From positions 1-64,000 of the forward strand of contig JASNZW010000001.1 in NCBI GenBank assembly GCA_048499435.1: a stretch of DNA of 64,000 nt. Reading direction: 5' to 3'. Positions 7,901-15,438 of this stretch are shown in pieces; position 1 is the first letter of the stretch, and each line of letters begins with the position of its first letter. The translations under genes and the position numbers were made by a program. The notes under the pieces are model-generated. The model was not told the origin of the DNA, ran no database searches, and saw only the letters and a program-made list of their open reading frames with translations. The stretch comes from DAOTWC01 sp048499435. GTDB lineage: Bacteria > Chloroflexota > Anaerolineae > Aggregatilineales > Phototrophicaceae.

Positions 7901-9226
7901 TCAGCCGCCGCCAGCCACCAGCGGGTAGAGCGCCTCGGCAGCCAGCCGGTGCGCCTCGACGCCGGGGTGCGCGTCGAAGCGGTTTACGACAAGCTGGCGC
8001 GGATCATGATCTTTCAGGGCGTCGCTCATATCAACCACCGGGATGCCGGCGTCCTCAAAAAAGGCGCGCACGCGCTGCGTCGCTGGCTGCGACTCGGCGA
8101 TGGCTGTGATGTGCGGCCACAGCAGCACGATCAGCCGCACGTCGTGCCGCTGTGACCAGGCGATAATTTCGTAGAGGCGCTGTGCCTGCTGTTCCCAGAA
8201 CGTCTCGTCGAGGTGCGCGTCCACCAGGTCCTGCAGGTGGTTGGCGGTGCGCTCCGGCGATGTGAACTGGAGCAGGTTGTAGTACAGGTAGTTGGGGACG
8301 AAGAAGTTCAGGATAAACCACGACAGCAGCGGGCTGTCCGGGAAGGTAAAGTGGCTGTCGGGGTTGAGTTCGGGCGCTTGCAGCAGGTAATCAATGTCGT
8401 TCAGGTAGTACGACAGGATCACGATATCGGGCTGAAGCGGGTAGCTTTCCAGCTCATACAGCTCGACATCGCTGTCCCAGCCGGACTGCGCCACCACGTT
8501 GACATCGTAGCCCGGCCCCAGGTCGCGCTCAAGAAGCTGGGCGAACGTGTCGTCCAGGTTGTTGATGCCGTGCCCCATCGCGAACGAATCGCCCAGGACG
8601 GCCACGCGCGTCACGGCGGCGTCGGCGGGCTGCGGTTCGTAGTCGCGGTAGCCGAGCGAGTTGTAATGGCCCCAGTAGAAATTCTTGTACCAGTGATAGT
8701 TCATGGCCGTGAAGCCGTAGCCGTCGGTGGTGACGTAGAACAGGCGCATGTAAGTTTCCGCGCCGATGAAGATGAGGGCGACCGTTGTTAGCAGGACCAT
8801 GACGCCGGAGAAGCGGCTGCGGCCTAGCTGCGCGCCCATTTCGCGCAGTTGGGCGGTGCGCAGGTCGTAGAACAGCAGGTACACCAGCAGCCACGCCAGC
8901 GCCAGCAGCAGAAAGTATTCGACGGCTGTTAACGGGCGGCCATTGGTCGGCTGGTAGCCGACCACCCACGCGCCCAGCCCGCCCAGCAGCGTCAGCAGCA
9001 GCGCCAGCCAGTAGAGGATGGGGCGCCGCCGCAGCCAGCGCACCGGCGCGGCCAGCCGCCGCCGCCAGCGCGGCGACAGCGAGTCGGCCATAGTCACGAT
9101 GATCATCACCGCCAGCGCGGGCATTACCCCGGCGTATTCGGGCTGGCCGGTTTCGACCGACCAGCCGGCGATGATCGCCAGCAGCACAAGCACGGTCCAC
9201 AGGACCGCGGTCCAGCGTTTGGTCAT
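7901..9226 (-). CDS. Membrane-anchored SGNH-fold hydrolase
   Basis: This is a 441-residue protein. About four N-terminal hydrophobic helices (residues ~8-140) precede an extracytoplasmic SGNH domain. The catalytic blocks are VAVLGDSFAMGHGI (Ser), SYYLNDIDY (Asn) and a C-terminal RFDAHPGVEAHR (Asp/His). The ordering and spacing match the 1486-2478 protein, so the two are probably paralogs, but this one has more membrane helices. Acyl-ester hydrolysis or transfer on surface glycans is the family expectation; the substrate is unknown. It begins 19 bases after the stop of the sulfatase-modifying-type lipoprotein and is likely co-transcribed with it. Confidence 0.78.
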   Translation of the reverse strand: MTKRWTAVLWTVLVLLAIIAGWSVETGQPEYAGVMPALAVMIIVTMADSLSPRWRRRLAAPVRWLRRRPILYWLALLLTLLGGLGAWVVGYQPTNGRPLTAVEYFLLLALAWLLVYLLFYDLRTAQLREMGAQLGRSRFSGVMVLLTTVALIFIGAETYMRLFYVTTDGYGFTAMNYHWYKNFYWGHYNSLGYRDYEPQPADAAVTRVAVLGDSFAMGHGINNLDDTFAQLLERDLGPGYDVNVVAQSGWDSDVELYELESYPLQPDIVILSYYLNDIDYLLQAPELNPDSHFTFPDSPLLSWFILNFFVPNYLYYNLLQFTSPERTANHLQDLVDAHLDETFWEQQAQRLYEIIAWSQRHDVRLIVLLWPHITAIAESQPATQRVRAFFEDAGIPVVDMSDALKDHDPRQLVVNRFDAHPGVEAHRLAAEALYPLVAGGG

Positions 9227-9245
9227 GGCAAAATCTCAGGCTGCT

Positions 9246-10040
9246 CTATTGAGCGCTATTGTCGCGGGCGCAGCGCAGGCCCAGGAACCAGCTTCGTGTG
9301 TCGGGCGTGTCGTAGAAGCGGATGGGCGCGCTGACGCCGAAATCAATGTAGCTGCCCCAACCGCTGCGGTAAACGCGCGGGCTGGCCGTGTCGTCCGGGT
9401 TTTCGCGTCCGTCGGCGGCGTCGTAGGGGTACGGCCGGTAGATCGTGCTGGTCCACTCGAACACGTTGCCGCTCATATCATACGCGCCCACCCACGACAC
9501 GCCGCCCGGCTTGCTGCCGACGTCGGCGGTCTCGTTGTTGGAGTTCTGGTCGAACACCAGGTTGTCGGCCACCATCTCGCTGCCCCAGGGGTAGAGCAGG
9601 CTGTCTGGCCCGCGCGCGGCGTATTCCCACTCGGCCTCGGTGGGCAGCCGCCCGCCGCGCGCCGCGCAGAAGTCGCGCGCCTCGAACCAGGTCAGGTTCT
9701 CGCGCGGGCGGCTGTCGCCCGCGAAATTCCCCTGTGAGCCGTACTGGGCGTTGGTCACTTCGTAGCGGTCAAGCCAGAAGGCGTCCACGCACACCTCGTG
9801 TTCCGGGCGCTCGTCGCGGCGGCCTTCAGCGTGGCCCATCGTGAAGCAGCCCGCCGGGACCTGCACCATTTCGACGCCGTCGAATGTCTGTACAACCGGC
9901 GTCCAGTCAGCGTTGGCGCGGACAGCCTGCGCGGGCGGGGCCGTCGGCGTCGGCGCGGCGGGCGCCGCCGGGCTGCACGCTGCGGCAGCGATCACCAGGG
10001 CGCACCATACAGTTTGTCGGAGGCTGCTGAGTGTCATCAT
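9246..10040 (-). CDS. Lipoprotein with formylglycine-generating-enzyme/SUMF1-type domain
   Basis: A 264-residue lipoprotein candidate: a hydrophobic signal ends in AAAAC, followed by a Pro/Ala-rich linker and a SUMF1-type domain. The marks of the fold are MVQVPAGCFTMG, DRYEVTNAQY, RLPTEAEWEYAARG, YPWG, and GNVFEWT with a final FLGLRCAR. Most bacterial members of this fold are not true sulfatase activators but bind ligands or act in surface and iron-oxidase roles; the Cys pair needed for formylglycine formation is not evident. The start is uncertain: ATG 10040 is used here, with 10067 and 10118 also possible. It precedes the SGNH gene. Confidence 0.75.
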   Translation of the reverse strand: MMTLSSLRQTVWCALVIAAAACSPAAPAAPTPTAPPAQAVRANADWTPVVQTFDGVEMVQVPAGCFTMGHAEGRRDERPEHEVCVDAFWLDRYEVTNAQYGSQGNFAGDSRPRENLTWFEARDFCAARGGRLPTEAEWEYAARGPDSLLYPWGSEMVADNLVFDQNSNNETADVGSKPGGVSWVGAYDMSGNVFEWTSTIYRPYPYDAADGRENPDDTASPRVYRSGWGSYIDFGVSAPIRFYDTPDTRSWFLGLRCARDNSAQ

Positions 10041-10082
10041 CGTATCTCGCGCGCGGCTGCGCGCCATTATCTGTCTGGAATG

Positions 10083-10112
10083 TTGCCAGAATTCTAACGC
10101 AAGTGCTAAAAT
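10083..10112 (+). promoter_or_regulatory. Promoter for the PQQ-type sugar dehydrogenase gene
   Basis: TTGCCA at 10083-10088 matches the -35 consensus in 5 of 6 positions. After 18 bases comes TAAAAT at 10107-10112, preceded by TGC, giving an extended -10 element. The predicted start of transcription falls near 10119. Confidence 0.5.
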
Positions 10113-10123
10113 GCGCAAACTGC

Positions 10124-10140
10124 CAGGCTGACCCAGCCTG
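10124..10140. promoter_or_regulatory. Inverted repeat at the predicted +1 of the sugar dehydrogenase promoter
   Basis: CAGGCTG and CAGCCTG are perfect 7-base inverted arms around ACC. The repeat sits directly downstream of the predicted -10, a position suited to an operator or a small 5' hairpin. No regulator is identified. Confidence 0.35.
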
Positions 10141-10168
10141 ATCTTATACCTGGTGCGCAGGATTAACT

Positions 10169-11470
10169 ATGGACGAGTTTTCAACCGAATCGTCGCCGGT
10201 GCTGCCCGGCTGTCTGATTATCGCGCTGGTTATGCTGGCGCTGGCGCTGGTGACGGCGGTCGTGCTGTCCGTTTTTCTGGTTATCGGCGCGGCGCAGCCC
10301 GCCGAGCCGGAAGCGGCGGCGGCTGCGCCTGCTGAGCCGACCGCGCCGCCGGTCACGCTGCGCGCTGATGGGCCGCCGGATGGCGCCGGCTACCGCTGGG
10401 TAGAGGTGGCCAGCGGCTTCGACAACGCGCTGCAAATGACGAACGCCGGCGACGGCTCCGGCCGGGTGTTCGGCGTCGAGCAGCTTGGCCGCGTGTGGGT
10501 GATCGAGAACGGCCAGCAGCGCCCCACGCCGTTCCTCGATATCTCCGACCGGCTGCCGCCGGAGGTGTTCCAGGGCGTTTACACGGAGCGCGGCCTGCTC
10601 AGCATCGCCTTTCACCCGGACTTTGAGCACAACGGCTATCTGTACGTGCACCATTCCGACGTCAACGGCGACTCGGTGATAGCGCGCTACCGGGTCAACC
10701 GTTTCAACCCCAATATGGTGGACCTGGACAGCCGCACCGAGCTGCTGTTCGTGAAGCAGCCCTGGTATGACCACAACGGCGGCAACCTGGCGTTCGGCCC
10801 GGACGGCTATCTGTACATCGGCTTTGGCGACGGCGGCAACGTCAACGAGCCGGACTACGACGCCCAGGACCCGCAGAGTATGCTGGGCAAGCTGCTGCGG
10901 ATTGATGTGGACGGCGGCGAGCCTTACGCCATCCCGCCCGATAACCCGTTCCTGGATAACCCCGCCGTGCTGCCGGAGGTCTGGGCGCTGGGCCTGCGCA
11001 ACCCCTGGCGCTACAGTTTCGACCGCGCCACCGGCGACCTGTATATCGCGGATGTTGGCCAGTGGGAGATCGAGGAAATCAACTTCCAGCCCAGCGCCAG
11101 CGCCGGCGGCGAAAATTACGGCTGGAGCGCCTGGGAGGGCACGAAGCGCCATCAGGAAGATGTTACCCCGGAGCTGGGCACGCTGGCGTTCCCGATCTGG
11201 GAATACAAACACGACCAGGGCTGTTCGATCACCGGCGGCTATGTCTACCGGGGGCCGAGCATGCCGGAGCTGCACGGCGTTTATTTCGTCGGCGACTACT
11301 GCAACGGGCGCGTGTGGTCCGTCTTTCGCGACGCGGACGGCGTGTGGCAGATCAACCTGTTTATGGACTACACCGGCGCGATTATCACGTCGTTCGGCGA
11401 GGACGAGCAGGGCGAGCTGTATATGGTGGACTATAAAGGCGCGATCTTCCGGCTGGCGCGCGCCGGCTGA
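10169..11470 (+). CDS. Membrane-anchored PQQ-dependent sugar dehydrogenase-type protein
   Basis: This is a 433-residue protein. A single hydrophobic anchor (about residues 11-36) is followed by a Pro/Ala-rich linker and a six-bladed propeller of the glucose/sorbosone dehydrogenase family. Recognisable blocks are GLLSIAFHPDFEHNGYLYV, WYDHNGGNLAFGPDGYLYIG, DPQSMLGKLLRIDVDGG, ALGLRNPWRYSFD, DVGQWEIEEIN and NYGWSAWEG. The family oxidises aldose sugars with pyrroloquinoline quinone outside the membrane; no PQQ biosynthesis gene is in the window, so cofactor use is inference. An AGGA site lies just before the ATG. It is a single gene. Confidence 0.88.
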   Translation: MDEFSTESSPVLPGCLIIALVMLALALVTAVVLSVFLVIGAAQPAEPEAAAAAPAEPTAPPVTLRADGPPDGAGYRWVEVASGFDNALQMTNAGDGSGRVFGVEQLGRVWVIENGQQRPTPFLDISDRLPPEVFQGVYTERGLLSIAFHPDFEHNGYLYVHHSDVNGDSVIARYRVNRFNPNMVDLDSRTELLFVKQPWYDHNGGNLAFGPDGYLYIGFGDGGNVNEPDYDAQDPQSMLGKLLRIDVDGGEPYAIPPDNPFLDNPAVLPEVWALGLRNPWRYSFDRATGDLYIADVGQWEIEEINFQPSASAGGENYGWSAWEGTKRHQEDVTPELGTLAFPIWEYKHDQGCSITGGYVYRGPSMPELHGVYFVGDYCNGRVWSVFRDADGVWQINLFMDYTGAIITSFGEDEQGELYMVDYKGAIFRLARAG

Positions 11471-11479
11471 ATGCTCATC

Positions 11480-11508
11480 TTGAGTTTTGCCCCACCGTTG
11501 ATTACAAT
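11480..11508 (+). promoter_or_regulatory. Promoter of the carbamoyltransferase cluster
   Basis: TTGAGT at 11480-11485, a 17-base spacer and TACAAT at 11503-11508 (5 of 6). It lies 33 bases before the TTG start of the first cluster gene and directly follows the dehydrogenase stop. Confidence 0.6.
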
Positions 11509-11541
11509 GCGCGTCTGTCAGACAGGCAGAGGGCAAACAAT

Positions 11542-11769
11542 TTGAGCGCAGTTGTCCGGTTGATGTGGGCGCGCTTTAAGATCATCGGCGCGATTGTCGG
11601 CGATGTGCAGGGGCGCGTGATCGTGACCGCCTTCTACTACACCGTGCTTGCGCCGTTCGCGATCGGCTCGCGCCTTACCAGCGACCCGCTGCGGCTGCGC
11701 GCCGCCGGGTCATGGCTGCCCCGCGAGCCGGTCAGCAGCGGCCTCGACGACGCGCGGCAGCAGGGGTAG
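11542..11769 (+). CDS. Small conserved membrane-associated protein of carbamoyltransferase clusters
   Basis: A 75-residue protein with one hydrophobic stretch (VTAFYYTVLAPFAIG) followed by a basic, Pro-containing tail (SDPLRLRAAGSWLPREP). From memory, short proteins of this build recur directly upstream of NodU-type carbamoyltransferases in polysaccharide or exosortase loci, but no biochemical role is known. It starts with TTG at 11542, with AGAGGG 8 bases before. It ends 3 bases before the carbamoyltransferase ATG, so translation is probably coupled. Confidence 0.7.
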   Translation: MSAVVRLMWARFKIIGAIVGDVQGRVIVTAFYYTVLAPFAIGSRLTSDPLRLRAAGSWLPREPVSSGLDDARQQG

Positions 11770-11772
11770 GGC

Positions 11773-13566
11773 ATGTATATTCTGGGCATTTCCTGTTTCT
11801 ATCACGACGCGGCGGCGGCGCTGATCGAGGACGGCGCGCTGGTGGCCGCCGCGATGGAGGAACGTTTCTCGCGCCGGAAGCACGACAACACGTTTCCCAA
11901 ACGGGCGGTTGATTTTTGCCTGCGGCAGGCGGGTATCACGGCGGCTGACCTGGATTACGTCGTGTTTTATGAAAAGCCGCTGGTGAAGTTCGAGCGCATT
12001 CTGCTCACGACGCTCAGCACCTTTCCGGCGTCGGCGGGTGTCTGGCGCGACGCGATGCTCAACTGGCTTAACGATAAGCTGTGGATCAAGAACATCATCC
12101 GCCGTGAGGTGGATGTGGCCTACGACCGCATCCTGTTCTGCGACCATCACATGAGCCATGCCGCCAGCGCCTTCTTCGCCAGCCCCTTCCGCGAAGCCGC
12201 CGTGCTGACGGTGGACGGCGTTGGCGAGTGGACGACAACCGCGCTCGGCCAGGCCAGCAGCCGGTGGGATGGCGAGCCGGGCGGCCAGAACGCGATCACG
12301 CTGTTTCAGGAACAGAAGTTCCCGCACTCGCTCGGCCTGCTTTACTCGGCTTTCACGGCCTTCCTGGGCTTTCGCGTCAACAACGGCGAGTACAAGGTGA
12401 TGGGCATGGCCCCTTACGGCCAGCCGCGCTATGTGGACCGGGTGCAGCAGGTGTTTCAGCAGGACGCTGCCGACGGCAGCTTCCGCCTCAACATGGACTA
12501 TTTCAGCTTCCATCACTCGCCAGAGCACACCATCAACCACCGCTTTACCGACCTGTTCGGCCCGCCGCGCCCGCCAGAAGCTGACTTTTTCACGATGGCG
12601 ACCAACCCGGAGCGCAGCGCCGAAAAGGCGGCGATGGACCTCAACCAGCATTACGCCGACGTGGCCGCCAGCATCCAGCAGGTCACTGAGGACGCGCTGG
12701 TGCGGATCGCCAATTATCTGCACCAGCGCACCGGCCTCACCAAGCTGGTGATGGCGGGCGGCGTGGCGCTCAACACCAAAGCCAACTACCGCATCCTGGA
12801 GCAGACGCCGTTTGACGAAATCTACATCCAGCCGGCGGCGGGCGACGACGGCGGCGCGCTGGGCGCGGCGCTGTGGGCTTACCATCTGGTTCTCAACCAG
12901 CCGCGCCGCTGGGTGATGCCGCACGCTTACTGGGGCGAAGGCTATTCGGACGCGGCCTGCGCCGGCTTCCTGCGCGAAAAGGGCGTCCGCTATGAGGCGT
13001 TTGACAGCGACGACGGCGCGCTGCTGGATGTGCTGGCCGAAGAACTCACCCGCGAGAAGGTGATCGGCTTCTTTCAGGGACGCTTCGAGTGGGGGCCGCG
13101 CGCGCTGGGCAACCGCAGCATCCTGGCTGACCCGCGCAGCGAGGCCATGAAAGAGGTCGTCAACACCAAGATCAAATTCCGCGAGCCGTTCCGCCCGTTC
13201 GCGCCGGTCATCCTGCGCGAGCGCGCGCCTGAATACTTCGATTACCCCGGCGTGGCGGCGCACGAAGCGCCGCGTTACATGCTGATGGTCAGCCCGATCA
13301 AGGCCGATAAACAGGATAAAATCCAGGCGGTGTGCCATGAGGGCACGGGCCGCCTGCAAACCGTTGAGCGCGAGACGAACCCGCGCTATTACGGCGTGAT
13401 CGAACGTTTCGGCGCGCTGACCGGCGTGCCGGTGCTGCTGAACACATCGTTTAACCTGCGCGGCGAGCCGATTGTGTCGTCCCCGCGCGACGCCTGGAAC
13501 ACCTTCCGCAACAGCGACATTGACCTGCTGGTGCTGGGGCCGTTCCTGGTGCGCAAGCCGTTATGA
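11773..13566 (+). CDS. NodU/CmcH-family O-carbamoyltransferase
   Basis: These enzymes move a carbamoyl group from carbamoyl phosphate, via a carbamoyl-adenylate, to a hydroxyl of a sugar or natural product. The 597 residues show the N-terminal Kae1-like ATPase domain (MYILGISCFYHDAAAALIEDG, CDHHMSHAASAF, VMAGGVALNTKANYRI). The C-terminal domain is marked by FFQGRFEWGPRALGNRSILADPR and FREPFRPFAP. It is the second gene of a tight cluster with three small membrane proteins, as in other NodU-type loci. argF nearby uses the same donor, but linkage is only positional. The acceptor is unknown; a cell-surface glycan is the likeliest guess. Confidence 0.92.
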   Translation: MYILGISCFYHDAAAALIEDGALVAAAMEERFSRRKHDNTFPKRAVDFCLRQAGITAADLDYVVFYEKPLVKFERILLTTLSTFPASAGVWRDAMLNWLNDKLWIKNIIRREVDVAYDRILFCDHHMSHAASAFFASPFREAAVLTVDGVGEWTTTALGQASSRWDGEPGGQNAITLFQEQKFPHSLGLLYSAFTAFLGFRVNNGEYKVMGMAPYGQPRYVDRVQQVFQQDAADGSFRLNMDYFSFHHSPEHTINHRFTDLFGPPRPPEADFFTMATNPERSAEKAAMDLNQHYADVAASIQQVTEDALVRIANYLHQRTGLTKLVMAGGVALNTKANYRILEQTPFDEIYIQPAAGDDGGALGAALWAYHLVLNQPRRWVMPHAYWGEGYSDAACAGFLREKGVRYEAFDSDDGALLDVLAEELTREKVIGFFQGRFEWGPRALGNRSILADPRSEAMKEVVNTKIKFREPFRPFAPVILRERAPEYFDYPGVAAHEAPRYMLMVSPIKADKQDKIQAVCHEGTGRLQTVERETNPRYYGVIERFGALTGVPVLLNTSFNLRGEPIVSSPRDAWNTFRNSDIDLLVLGPFLVRKPL

Positions 13567-13621
13567 ACCGCTTGCCGCTGGCCACAGGCCGGCGGCTGAC
13601 GGCTGAGACTGAGGAATCTAC

Positions 13622-13792
13622 ATGCGTGACTTTCTGGATCGTATTGGTATCTGGGGCGAGCTGCTGGGCTTTCTGTGGAAGCGGCGGCTGTTCTGGCTGC
13701 TGCCGATGGTGATCGTGCTGACGCTGTTCGTGCTGCTCATCATCCTGTCAAGCAACCCCGTCACCGCGCCGTTTATCTACTCGTTGTTCTGA
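13622..13792 (+). CDS. DUF5989-type small membrane protein
   Basis: This 56-residue reading frame (MRDFLDRIGIWGELLGFLWK ... SSNPVTAPFIYSLF) has a single membrane helix after a KRR turn. Its layout, with FWLLP before the helix and APFIY at the end, matches the small DUF5989 proteins that accompany NodU/SxtI-type carbamoyltransferases. GAGGAAT lies 4 bases upstream of the ATG. The gap to the carbamoyltransferase is 55 bases. No biochemical role is known. Confidence 0.75.
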   Translation: MRDFLDRIGIWGELLGFLWKRRLFWLLPMVIVLTLFVLLIILSSNPVTAPFIYSLF

Positions 13793-13803
13793 TCGGACCG
13801 CTA

Positions 13804-14154
13804 ATGGACAGGCTTCTGACAGCGATCCTCATCGGGCTGGCGTTCGGCGTCACGCTGGGCGCGCTAGCGGCGCGCAGCTCCAACCGGCGCGAGCAGGTGC
13901 GCGGCGGCCTGCCGGCGCGGGTGTTTCACTACCTGGGCGCGGCCCTGTTCGTGAGCGCGCTGCCCGGCGTGCTGGCCGCTGTTATCCTGGGGCAGGGGTT
14001 GCTGCGCGCCGCGGCGGTCGGCTTTGGCTTCGTGCTGCTCAGCCTGGCGATGCTGTTTGTCTACGCGATCTTTGAGCGCGGCGCGCGCGCTGGCCTGCCT
14101 GCCGCGCCGGACGACGAGTGGACCGCCGAGAAGGCGCGCACGTCCGGCCTGTAA
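13804..14154 (+). CDS. Small multi-pass membrane protein, unknown
   Basis: A 116-residue protein with about three hydrophobic helices (residues 3-22, 42-65, 69-90) and a charged C-terminal tail (DDEWTAEKARTSGL). The start is ATG 13804, 11 bases after the DUF5989 stop; the longer frame from 13675 overlaps that gene and is not credible. The spacing suggests it is the last gene of the carbamoyltransferase cluster. I do not recognise a family. Confidence 0.65.
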   Translation: MDRLLTAILIGLAFGVTLGALAARSSNRREQVRGGLPARVFHYLGAALFVSALPGVLAAVILGQGLLRAAAVGFGFVLLSLAMLFVYAIFERGARAGLPAAPDDEWTAEKARTSGL

Positions 14155-14166
14155 GCGCCGCCGGCC

Positions 14167-15438
14167 TCAGCTCAGCGCCAGCGCCTCACTTTCCGGCGGC
14201 GCGCGGCGCGCCAGCCGGCGCGTCAGCCACAGCCACGCGCTCAGCGGCAGCAGGCTGACGGCGAACGTGCCCAGCGCCACCCAGTGTACGTGTTCGCTGC
14301 CTAACAGGTCGATCACGCTGCCGTGCACCAGCGTGCTGGCGACGGTTGCCGCGTAGAACAGCGCCATATCGAACGCGAACACGCGCCCCAGGTGGGTGTC
14401 GGGCACGCTTTTCTGGATGATGATCGAGCTGTAAGTCCAGTTGGTGCTGCCGCCCATCGCGCGCGCCAGCAGCGCCAGGCACAGCACCAGCAGTGACCCG
14501 GCGCTGCCCATTATCAGCCAGCCCAGCGTGGCCCACACGAAGCCGACGCCGATCAGCCGCCGCATGCGAGGGACTGAGCCGTTGTTGAAGCGGTTGAGCA
14601 GCAGCGGGCCGACGACAGCGCCGAGGCCGTAGACGCTGTACATGATGCCCAGCGAGAGCTGGCCGTCTGTGCCCAGGACGAAGATCTGCGTGGCGAAGAT
14701 CGTCATGAGCGTGTCCACGTTGCCGAGGCTGTTGCCGAATTTCACCAGCAGCGCCGCGCCGACGTCCGGGCGGCGGCGCACAAAGCGCAGCCCTTCGCGC
14801 ACGCTGCTGTCAGTGTGCGCGTCGTCGTGTGCCGGGGCGCTGCTTTTGTAGTGGCGGACAGCGGCGATGAGCGCCGCCCCCACCAGAAATGACGCCGCGT
14901 CAACCAGCAGCGCGGTGTTAGTGCCGAACAGCGTCGCCACTACGCCGCCCAGCACCGCCCCCAGCGCCAGCATGACCGACCACGTGATCGTTACCAGCGT
15001 GTTGGCGACGATGAGATCGTCGCGCTGCACCACATTCGGGATGAGGGCCAACTGCCCTGGCTCAAACACCGCCGACAGGATGAACTGGAGCACCGACAGC
15101 AGGTAGATGAGCCACAGCAGATCGGGGCCGCTGGTCGCAACCAGGAAGCCCAGCACAATCAGCGCGCGCAGCAGGTTGCTCCAGATGAGCAGGTGCTTGC
15201 GGTCGAAACGGTCTACCAGCGAGCCAGCGACCGGGCTGATGAGCATAGGCGGGATGAAGCGCGCCAGCAGCAGCCCGCTGACCGCCAGCCCCTCGCTGCC
15301 GGGGCTGTAATGCACCACCAGTGTGGACAGCGCGATCGTGCTGAACCAGTCGCCCAGCAGGCTGACAACCTGGGCCAGCCACAGCAGCGTGAAATCAGGG
15401 CTGCGGCGCAGGAAGCGGAAATAGGCTGTCGCGCTCAT
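14167..15438 (-). CDS. Major facilitator superfamily exporter
   Basis: A 423-residue protein with twelve hydrophobic segments. The first half carries the MFS loop-2/3 signature as GSLVDRFDRKHLL after LARFIPPMLISPVAG, typical of the MFS-3 (enterobactin/macrolide exporter) group. The start overlaps the recD2 stop by 4 bases (ATGA), so translation is coupled to recD2 although the functions look unrelated. It converges with the preceding small membrane protein with a 12-base gap. The substrate cannot be predicted. Confidence 0.85.
   Translation of the reverse strand: MSATAYFRFLRRSPDFTLLWLAQVVSLLGDWFSTIALSTLVVHYSPGSEGLAVSGLLLARFIPPMLISPVAGSLVDRFDRKHLLIWSNLLRALIVLGFLVATSGPDLLWLIYLLSVLQFILSAVFEPGQLALIPNVVQRDDLIVANTLVTITWSVMLALGAVLGGVVATLFGTNTALLVDAASFLVGAALIAAVRHYKSSAPAHDDAHTDSSVREGLRFVRRRPDVGAALLVKFGNSLGNVDTLMTIFATQIFVLGTDGQLSLGIMYSVYGLGAVVGPLLLNRFNNGSVPRMRRLIGVGFVWATLGWLIMGSAGSLLVLCLALLARAMGGSTNWTYSSIIIQKSVPDTHLGRVFAFDMALFYAATVASTLVHGSVIDLLGSEHVHWVALGTFAVSLLPLSAWLWLTRRLARRAPPESEALALS

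Noticed and set aside
11710..13359. A 549-residue minus-strand frame opposite the carbamoyltransferase
   Set aside because: The sense strand encodes both conserved carbamoyltransferase domains; the antisense product matches nothing.
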